Below are positions 21,212 to 26,995 of a DNA stretch of 29,898 nt, one piece after another. Under the pieces are notes generated by a model that saw only the letters and a program-made list of their open reading frames with translations, ran no database searches and was not told the origin of the DNA. The translations under genes and the position numbers were made by a program. Source of the stretch: a virus; IMG/VR virus record IMGVR_UViG_3300017772_000072, positions 1 to 29,898 of that record, one strand, 5' to 3'. The stretch's first letter is position 1, and each line of letters opens with the position of its first letter.

Positions 21212-22057
21212 ATGAAATACAATAAGATATTTAAACCTAAAAAGTTTGATAATTTTACCATAATACCTAGCTATATTTTTAGAGACAAAGGTATTTCTGT
21301 TGGAGCTACTGGTCTTTATTCTTATTTATTTTCACATACAGCCGACCAAGAAATTACTATTGAATTTATATGCGGCCATTTTAAGGAGGGTAAAGATGCT
21401 GTTAGAGCTAAGATAAAAGAGCTAATTGAATGTGGTTATTTAGAGCGTAAAAGAATAACCGATAAAGGTAAATTTAAAGGATTTAACTATATATTAAAAG
21501 CAAACCATAAAGGGAAAAAACCGAAATCGACAAAACCGATGTCGGAAAATCCGCCACAAAGTAATATTAATAATATATATACTAATAAAAGTAATATTAA
21601 CCAAGATTCACAAATTGTAAATTCCTATGTACATTTTGTTGATTTATTTGACAAAAGGTATCAACCAAAAAGTGATACACAAAAAAATAAATGGATGCAA
21701 GTTTTAGATAGATGTGTTAGAATTGATAAATACGATTTAAAAGATATTTATTTAGCTGTTAAATATCATAGAAACGATGACTTTTGGAAGGACCATTTTT
21801 TAACATTACTTAAATTAAGAAATAATGATAAAAATGGAATTATGTTTATTCATCGGTTTATGGAAAATTATAAAAAACAAAATAAACCTAAATGCTATTA
21901 TAAAGTAAAAGGGATAAAAGAATATGTTAACTATGTTGATGTTGATGGGAAAAATAAACTAGGAGCAATAACAAAAACTAATAAACTTAATGAATTTAAT
22001 TTAAGTCAAATATTAGACAGAAATGAAATTAATGAATTGTTAAATTATTTAAAATAA
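21212..22057 (+). CDS. Replication initiator-like winged-helix protein
   Basis: The 281-residue protein starts with a two-part DNA-binding region: 'F-T-I-I-P-S-Y-I-F-R-D-K', 'S-V-G-A-T-G-L-Y-S-Y-L-F-S-H' and 'E-F-I-C-G-H-F-K-E-G-K-D-A-V-R-A-K-I-K-E-L' followed by 'G-Y-L-E-R', the plan of phage replication proteins of the HTH_36 / RepA-N / DnaD-like type. A proline- and asparagine-rich linker (about 101-130) leads to a helical C-terminal domain. It is encoded two genes before the primase-helicase and probably binds the origin or loads it. Confidence 0.75.
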   Translation: MKYNKIFKPKKFDNFTIIPSYIFRDKGISVGATGLYSYLFSHTADQEITIEFICGHFKEGKDAVRAKIKELIECGYLERKRITDKGKFKGFNYILKANHKGKKPKSTKPMSENPPQSNINNIYTNKSNINQDSQIVNSYVHFVDLFDKRYQPKSDTQKNKWMQVLDRCVRIDKYDLKDIYLAVKYHRNDDFWKDHFLTLLKLRNNDKNGIMFIHRFMENYKKQNKPKCYYKVKGIKEYVNYVDVDGKNKLGAITKTNKLNEFNLSQILDRNEINELLNYLK

Positions 22058-22449
22058 TGAGTAAGCTAATTAGGAACAGTAATCAGGTAAAACAAGCTAT
22101 TGATTTTAGTGGTATTGGTGATGATAAAATACATCCAACAGATATTGATGCTGTTTTAGAATTTGACAACAAAGCATTGATATTATTTGAGGCAAAAAAA
22201 GTTGGTAACAATTTACCTACTGGTCAAAGATTATTACTTGAAAGGTTAGTTGATAGTTGGCATACAGAAAAATCAATTGCTGTAATTGTAAAACATGATT
22301 TTAAAGATGATACAATTGATATACCCCTAGTTGAATGTTGGGTAACTAATTATTATTATGATAGTAAATGGTATAAATGCAAAAAACCATTAAAACCATA
22401 TCTGCAAAATATCTTGGATAAATGGAATATTACAAAATTATCATTATAA
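22057..22449 (+). CDS. PD-(D/E)XK nuclease-like protein
   Basis: The 130-residue protein has the core of a small PD-(D/E)XK fold: 'H-P-T-D-I-D-A-V-L-E-F' with D31 (D29 also possible), 'A-L-I-L-F-E-A-K-K' with E45 and K47, and Q57 in 'T-G-Q-R-L-L-L-E-R-L'. Similar small proteins occur in many phage replication regions. It shares one base with the initiator-like gene. A nuclease or a DNA-binding pseudonuclease are both possible, but all expected acidic and lysine residues are present. Confidence 0.75.
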   Translation: MSKLIRNSNQVKQAIDFSGIGDDKIHPTDIDAVLEFDNKALILFEAKKVGNNLPTGQRLLLERLVDSWHTEKSIAVIVKHDFKDDTIDIPLVECWVTNYYYDSKWYKCKKPLKPYLQNILDKWNITKLSL

Positions 22450-22465
22450 TATAAAAGTTTTTTTT

Positions 22466-22473
22466 TATATTTA
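22466..22473 (+). promoter_or_regulatory. Probable promoter box before the primase-helicase gene
   Basis: TATATTTA differs from the consensus only at its last base and lies in the 40-base gap, ending 16 bases before ATG 22490. Confidence 0.4.
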
Positions 22474-22489
22474 AAAAAATTTATTATTT

Positions 22490-24169
22490 ATGAATCACTA
22501 CAATGAGCTTATTGACTTAGGCATTATATTAAAACGCTCTACTGGCTCGGTCAAAACTAAATGTCCAAAATGCTCACATACTAGAAAAAACAAAAAAGAT
22601 GATTGTTTATCTGTTGATATAAATGAGGGTTTATATAATTGTCATAATTGCGGTTGGGGTGGTAATGTAAAATTTAAACAAAAGGTTGAATATGTTTTAC
22701 CACCAAAAGTAAATTGTAATTTAAATGACAAAGTAATTAAATGGTTTAATACCAGAGGCATTACAGAACCAACATTAATACATTGGAAAATAGGCGAATC
22801 ATTAGAATATATGCCTCAAGTTCAAGCCAAAAGGCGATGTATAAATTTTAATTATTATAGGTCAAATGAGGTTATTAATGTTAAATATAGGGATGGTCAA
22901 AAGAATTTTAAATTAGTTTCTGGTGCTGAATTAATATTTTATGGTATTGATAATTTAAATGATTCTAAAAGATGCTATATAGTTGAGGGTGAAATGGATG
23001 CTTTAAGTTTACATGAATCTGGTTTATATAGTGTTTGTTCAGTACCAAATGGAGCCAGTAAAGGTTCACAAAAATTGGAATATTTAGACAATTGTTGGGA
23101 ATATTTTAAAGATAAAAAAGAAATAATACTTTGTACTGATAATGATGATGCTGGTTTACAATTAAGAAATGAACTGGCTAGAAGGTTTGGAAACTATCGT
23201 TGTAAGTATGTTGAGTTTGGTGATTATAAAGATGCTAATGAAGTTTTAATTAGTAAAGGTGCGGAAACTTTAAGAAATATAATTAAAGAAGCTAAAAACT
23301 TTCCATTAGAGGGTGTTTTAAATATTGATAATATTTGGAATGATGTTTTAAATTTTAATGATAATGGCATTACTAATTATAGTATTGGTTTACCAGGGTC
23401 AGATGATTATTTTAAAATGGCATTTGGTGAGTGGTCAGTTGTAAGTGGTATTCCTAATAGTGGTAAATCTGATATACTGGACCAAATACTATGCAACTTA
23501 GCTACAAAACATGATTTTAGATGTGCCATGTTTTCGCCAGAGAGTTTTCCATACGAGGGCCATATTAAAAGAATAGCAAATAAATTAAATAATAAAAATT
23601 GTAATGCTGATGATTTAAATAATACTAAGGATTTTATTATGGACCATTTTTTTTGGATTAAGATTGATTTAGAAAACTTAACCCTTAAATGCATTTTAAA
23701 TGCATTTAGAGAGCTTGTATTTCAAAAGGGTATCAATGTATGTGTTATAGACCCTTATAATATGTTAGACCATTCCGCACAAAGAGATTTTAGTTACATA
23801 GGAAAAATACTTAGTCAAATAACACAATTCTGTCAGCAAACTAATACACATTTATTTTTAGTGGCACATCCAAGAAAAATTGAAAGTGAGGGTGGTGTAT
23901 ATAAAAAGCCAACATTATATGATATTTCTGGTTCTGCTGATTTTTTTAATAAGGCATATAATGGTTTAATTGCATATAGATGCATAGGCCAAAAAACTAA
24001 ATATAAAAGCGATGTTGTTAGAATCCATGTTGAGAAAGTTAAGCGTAAAGAAAATGGCCAACTAGGTGATTTTGAAATTGCACCAGATTTTGATAATGGT
24101 GGCATATATAAACCAATTTACACGACAGATAAAAAATTAGAAATAATAAAAGATAATGTACCATTTTAA
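22490..24169 (+). CDS. Primase-helicase (T7 gp4/Twinkle type)
   Basis: The 559-residue protein combines the parts of a bifunctional phage primase-helicase. A zinc ribbon has C25-P-K-C28 and C51-H-N-C54; a TOPRIM domain has V-E-G-E-M-D-A (E166, D170) and T-D-N-D-D-A-G (D217, D219); and a RecA-type helicase has Walker A S-G-I-P-N-S-G-K-S (319-327), Walker B V-C-V-I-D-P-Y (D421) and the H-P-R-K segment near 460. It would unwind the fork and make primers. No DNA polymerase gene is visible, so it probably hands over to the host replisome. Confidence 0.93.
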   Translation: MNHYNELIDLGIILKRSTGSVKTKCPKCSHTRKNKKDDCLSVDINEGLYNCHNCGWGGNVKFKQKVEYVLPPKVNCNLNDKVIKWFNTRGITEPTLIHWKIGESLEYMPQVQAKRRCINFNYYRSNEVINVKYRDGQKNFKLVSGAELIFYGIDNLNDSKRCYIVEGEMDALSLHESGLYSVCSVPNGASKGSQKLEYLDNCWEYFKDKKEIILCTDNDDAGLQLRNELARRFGNYRCKYVEFGDYKDANEVLISKGAETLRNIIKEAKNFPLEGVLNIDNIWNDVLNFNDNGITNYSIGLPGSDDYFKMAFGEWSVVSGIPNSGKSDILDQILCNLATKHDFRCAMFSPESFPYEGHIKRIANKLNNKNCNADDLNNTKDFIMDHFFWIKIDLENLTLKCILNAFRELVFQKGINVCVIDPYNMLDHSAQRDFSYIGKILSQITQFCQQTNTHLFLVAHPRKIESEGGVYKKPTLYDISGSADFFNKAYNGLIAYRCIGQKTKYKSDVVRIHVEKVKRKENGQLGDFEIAPDFDNGGIYKPIYTTDKKLEIIKDNVPF

Positions 24170-24178
24170 ATAAAAACT

Positions 24179-24409
24179 ATGAAAAAAAAATATCCAAAAG
24201 ATTCTCAAGAATTATTGTCAGCTATTCTTATTCAAGAATTACCAAAATCTGAATTAAACAAAGTTATAAATTGTAAAGACAAAAGTTTTAAAAAAGAAAT
24301 GATTGCTTATTGTAAAAAATTAGAAAATGTTGAAATACCAATTAAAAATTCTGATGTTTACAAAGATTTTGCAAAATTAATTAATGAAATTGAAATAAAC
24401 ATAATATGA
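24179..24409 (+). CDS. 76-residue hypothetical protein
   Basis: A soluble, lysine-rich and helical protein (start M-K-K-K-Y-P-K-D-S-Q-E-L-L) with two cysteines (in N-C-K-D and Y-C-K-K) and no motif I know. It starts nine bases after the helicase stop and shares an ATGA overlap with the next gene, so it belongs to the same operon. Function unknown. Confidence 0.5.
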   Translation: MKKKYPKDSQELLSAILIQELPKSELNKVINCKDKSFKKEMIAYCKKLENVEIPIKNSDVYKDFAKLINEIEINII

Positions 24410-24744
24410 ATAAAAAAGAATATAAAGAAACTAGAGAATATATCTTAAATAAAGCTCAGGATATAATGGATGCTAAGCAACCAGAATACACAAATAAAAG
24501 TATTGATGTATTACATAATTTTAAATCTACTGCGGAAAGTATAGGTATAAAACCTATGGAAGTTTGGGCGGTATTTTTTAATAAGCATATACAAGCTATA
24601 TTAACTCATGCTGGTAATCCAAATATGATACAAGCTGAGCCAATTGATAGTCGTTATGCTGATGCAATAAACTATTTGTTTTTAGGTTTTTCATTACTTG
24701 TTGATGAACAAAATAAAAAGGATATAATATCTGGCACAGAATGA
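24406..24744 (+). CDS. All-alpha NTP pyrophosphohydrolase-like protein (DUF6378/DUF1599-like)
   Basis: The 112-residue protein is all helical in character with the pattern Y-T-N-K-S-x-D-V-L-H-N-F (N38-F39), a K60 in 'F-F-N-K-H-I-Q-A-I', and 'I-D-S-R-Y-A-D-A-I-N-Y-L' near 80-91. This resembles the small phage proteins linked to nucleotide pools (DUF6378 / nucleotide-modification-associated domain 1), which are related to MazG/dUTPase-like NTP pyrophosphatases. The acidic D-x-x-x-D-A-x-N-Y motif would carry the metal site. It overlaps both neighbours by four bases (ATGA). Confidence 0.6.
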   Translation: MNKKEYKETREYILNKAQDIMDAKQPEYTNKSIDVLHNFKSTAESIGIKPMEVWAVFFNKHIQAILTHAGNPNMIQAEPIDSRYADAINYLFLGFSLLVDEQNKKDIISGTE

Positions 24745-24953
24745 ATAAGTATCTAAAAGCTCAATCCTGGTGTTTAGATAATAATATTAAAATCTATATA
24801 GTACCCATAAAGCATAAAAAAGAATGTCATATTGAAATAAGTGACAATGGTTTATTTATTAAATCACCAGATACTTATAAAAATCAATCAATAGCCAGTA
24901 GTAAAATATGGGATTTATACTTGTATTTATATGAAAAAAAGCAAAATAATTAA
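24741..24953 (+). CDS. 70-residue hypothetical protein
   Basis: It begins in an ATGA overlap. The product is mixed alpha/beta in character, with C11-L-D-N-N, an I-V-P-I-K-H-K-K-E-C strand-turn and an aromatic end 'W-D-L-Y-L-Y-L-Y-E-K-K'. No motif is recognisable and no membrane segment is present. It is the last gene of the early/replication block; a 91-base gap with a promoter box and a hairpin leader follows. Confidence 0.5.
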   Translation: MNKYLKAQSWCLDNNIKIYIVPIKHKKECHIEISDNGLFIKSPDTYKNQSIASSKIWDLYLYLYEKKQNN

Positions 24954-24985
24954 AATAAATTGAAAAAATATTTTGTTATTTAAAA

Positions 24986-24993
24986 TATATTTG
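24986..24993 (+). promoter_or_regulatory. TAnnTTTG promoter box of an isolated gene
   Basis: TATATTTG is an exact match to the consensus, 51 bases upstream of ATG 25045, leaving the longest leader in the window. Two TTG-containing stretches upstream could serve as -33 but their spacing is not ideal. Confidence 0.55.
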
Positions 24994-25002
24994 TAATTTA
25001 GC

Positions 25003-25030
25003 TATGTAATTACAACGAAGTGGTTACATA
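25003..25030 (+). promoter_or_regulatory. Inverted repeat in the leader of the 98-residue gene
   Basis: TATGTAA (25003-25009) and TTACATA (25024-25030) pair perfectly, and the stem can extend inward with two G-T wobbles and A-T, C-G pairs to eleven positions around AACGAA. The left arm also contains the palindrome TGTAATTACA. It could be an RNA hairpin or a protein-binding operator. Confidence 0.6.
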
Positions 25031-25044
25031 AACAAAACAAAAAA

Positions 25045-25341
25045 ATGAAAAATTTAACTACAAAAGAATTAGAATTATTAAAATTTATTCAAACACAACA
25101 AAACGAAGAAGGGCATTCAGATTTTTTAAGTACTGATGCTAAAAGCAAAAAAAATGCTGGTATTATTGCAAGTTTATTAAAAAAAGGATTAATTTTTAAT
25201 TCTTTTGATGGCATTACAAAAGAGGAGTTTAAATATGATAATTCTTTAAATTATCAAAATAATGGTAAACCATGGAAAATGTGGGCATTAACAAGAGAAT
25301 CACTTAATTATGTCGAAACTCCTAAATGCTGGGAAATTTAA
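25045..25341 (+). CDS. 98-residue protein, possible winged-helix regulator
   Basis: The N-terminal half reads like a winged-helix DNA-binding region: 'L-T-T-K-E-L-E-L-L-K-F-I-Q' (first helix), then 'A-G-I-I-A-S-L-L-K-K-G-L-I-F' (recognition helix followed by the wing). The rest is aromatic and polar with W-K-M-W and ends in C-W-E-I. It is monocistronic: its own promoter box, a 51-base leader with an inverted repeat, and two stem-loops after the stop. Its place between early genes and the terminase suggests a late-gene switch or a host-interaction protein, but this is a guess from context. Confidence 0.55.
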   Translation: MKNLTTKELELLKFIQTQQNEEGHSDFLSTDAKSKKNAGIIASLLKKGLIFNSFDGITKEEFKYDNSLNYQNNGKPWKMWALTRESLNYVETPKCWEI

Positions 25342-25349
25342 AAATAAAA

Positions 25350-25388
25350 CCTAATATAAAAAGCCAGGTTAATTCTATTGGCATTAGG
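25350..25388 (+). other. Branched stem-loop after the 98-residue gene
   Basis: CCTAAT (25350-25355) pairs with ATTAGG (25383-25388), and an inner GCCA (25363-25366) pairs with TGGC (25379-25382), leaving a one-sided 7-base bulge and a 12-base loop. It has no T-run and lies six bases before a true terminator, so it may protect or regulate the transcript. Confidence 0.5.
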
Positions 25389-25393
25389 TAATC

Positions 25394-25422
25394 AAAGGGG
25401 GTTTCACAACTCCCTTTTTTTT
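25394..25422 (+). terminator. Terminator before the terminase genes
   Basis: AAAGGGGG (25394-25401) pairs with CTCCCTTT (25410-25417), with one G-T wobble and an 8-base loop, followed by TTTTT. The terminase promoter box begins four bases after the T-run. Confidence 0.8.
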
Positions 25423-25425
25423 ATG

Positions 25426-25433
25426 TATTTTTG
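25426..25433 (+). promoter_or_regulatory. TAnnTTTG promoter box of the terminase genes, probably leaderless
   Basis: TATTTTTG is an exact match to the consensus and ends four bases before ATG 25438, so the transcript would start at or very near the start codon. Confidence 0.6.
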
Positions 25434-25437
25434 TTAA

Positions 25438-25797
25438 ATGGCAATTAGACAAGTTTCGACACATAAAAAAAGATTAATGCTTAATGCATTGGAAAAAAGT
25501 TTATCAGTTGTTACAACAGCTGTAAAACAAGTTGGCATTGATAGACAAACACATTACAACTGGTTAAAGAAGGACCCAGAGTATGCGGCCAAAGTAAAAG
25601 ACATTGAGAATGTTACATTAGATTTTGCGGAAAGCCAATTACATGAACAGATACGAGAGGGCAATGTAACAGCAACTATATTTCTATTAAAAACAAAAGG
25701 GAAAAAAAGAGGGTATATCGAAAGACAAGAAATACAGCACGATAGTACTATTGAAAGCAAACTAATTGAATGGACACCAGCCAAAGACAAAAAGTAA
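25438..25797 (+). CDS. terS: Terminase small subunit
   Basis: The 119-residue protein has the two-part build of small terminases: an HTH in the first half (S-V-V-T-T-A-V-K-Q-V-G-I-D-R-Q-T followed by Y-N-W-L-K-K-D-P-E, as in phBC6A51-type HTH proteins), then a helical oligomerisation part (L-D-F-A-E-S-Q-L-H-E-Q-I-R-E-G) and 'T-A-T-I-F-L-L-K-T-K-G-K-K-R-G-Y', a typical feature of this group. It recognises the packaging site on viral DNA. It lies directly upstream of the large subunit with a 28-base overlap. Confidence 0.88.
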   Translation: MAIRQVSTHKKRLMLNALEKSLSVVTTAVKQVGIDRQTHYNWLKKDPEYAAKVKDIENVTLDFAESQLHEQIREGNVTATIFLLKTKGKKRGYIERQEIQHDSTIESKLIEWTPAKDKK

Positions 25798-26951
25798 CTG
25801 AGTATTGCAATAAACAATTTTACCAGGCGGTTAACTCAGATAAAAGATTAAACATATTTCAAGGCGGTACCAGGAGCGGTAAATCTTGGTCACTAATGCA
25901 ATACTGTTTATACTTAATGACTACTCATAAAGAGCCACTAACAATATCAATAGTTCGTAAAACATTACCAGCTCTTAAAAGGTCAGTATTAAGGGATTTT
26001 TTACATATATCCAAACAGCTGGGTATCTACTGGCATGGAGTGCATAATAAAACAGAAAACACTTTTGAATATAATGGCCATACATTAGAAATGTTTAGTG
26101 CGGATGATGCACAAAAAATAAGGGGTTCAGCTAGGGATGTATTATGGATTAATGAGGGTAATGAATTATTTTTTGAGGATTACCAGCAATTGGTAATGCG
26201 GACCAGAAAAAATATTTATATTGATTTTAACCCATCAGACCCAGTACACTATTTATATGATTTAGCTGAGCGTGATGATGCGGCATTATTTATAAGCACA
26301 TATAAGGATAATAAGTTTTTACCAAAAGAGTTAGTTGATGAAATTGAAAGGATTAAAGAGCGTGACCCAGATTACTGGCGTGTATATGGTGAGGGCCAAA
26401 GAGCTGAGTTTAGTGAAAAACAAATATTTAAGAATTGGAATTATATTCCTTATAAAGATTTTCCACAATTAGATGATGAGGTGCTGGGATGTGATTTTGG
26501 TTTTAGCCAAGACAATTTAGCTATTGTAAAAGTTGGTAAACATAATAACAGCTTATATATTCATGAGCTTATTTATAAAAAGGGAATGACTAACAGAGAC
26601 ATTGCAAATTTTATTAAGGATAGCAAATTAGACAATATGCTAATGTATTGTGATTCAGCCGAACCAAAATCAATTGAGGAATTAAGACAAATGAGTATCT
26701 GGGCCAAAGGTGCTGTAAAAGGTCAAGGTTCAATTAATGCTGGTATTAGCTTATTAAAAGAGTTTGATATATATGTTAGTGAGGAATCAACAAACATTCT
26801 TAAAGAGCAAATCGGTTACATATATGATGAGCTAAAAGATGGCACAATAATTAATAAACCAAAAGCAAATCAACAAGACCATTTGCTTGATAGCATTAGA
26901 TATTGTGTTTATTCAAGGTGGCGGAATCGTAACGATTTCTTTGTTGTATAA
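25770..26951 (+). CDS. terL: Terminase large subunit
   Basis: The 393-residue protein shows all motor parts: Walker A G-G-T-R-S-G-K-S at 32-39, Walker B and catalytic glutamate in V-L-W-I-N-E (124-129), and the RNase-H-like nuclease acids D242 (C-D-F-G-F), D295 (C-D-S-A-E-P) and D374 (H-L-L-D-S-I-R-Y). The layout and the 'Y-I-D-F-N-P-S' coupling motif are those of the PBSX/XtmB-type TerL family. The enzyme pumps and cuts DNA at the portal. Start ATG 25770 lies inside the small-subunit gene, a common arrangement for translational coupling. Length is normal. Confidence 0.96.
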   Translation: MDTSQRQKVTEYCNKQFYQAVNSDKRLNIFQGGTRSGKSWSLMQYCLYLMTTHKEPLTISIVRKTLPALKRSVLRDFLHISKQLGIYWHGVHNKTENTFEYNGHTLEMFSADDAQKIRGSARDVLWINEGNELFFEDYQQLVMRTRKNIYIDFNPSDPVHYLYDLAERDDAALFISTYKDNKFLPKELVDEIERIKERDPDYWRVYGEGQRAEFSEKQIFKNWNYIPYKDFPQLDDEVLGCDFGFSQDNLAIVKVGKHNNSLYIHELIYKKGMTNRDIANFIKDSKLDNMLMYCDSAEPKSIEELRQMSIWAKGAVKGQGSINAGISLLKEFDIYVSEESTNILKEQIGYIYDELKDGTIINKPKANQQDHLLDSIRYCVYSRWRNRNDFFVV

Positions 26952-26970
26952 AAAAGAATTTATTATTTTG

Positions 26971-26978
26971 TATTTTTA
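26971..26978 (+). promoter_or_regulatory. Probable promoter box before the portal gene
   Basis: TATTTTTA differs from the consensus at its last base; the 17-base stretch 26971-26987 is the same as 1134-1150 except for one base. It ends 17 bases before ATG 26996. Confidence 0.5.
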
Positions 26979-26995
26979 CATAAAATTTTATATTA

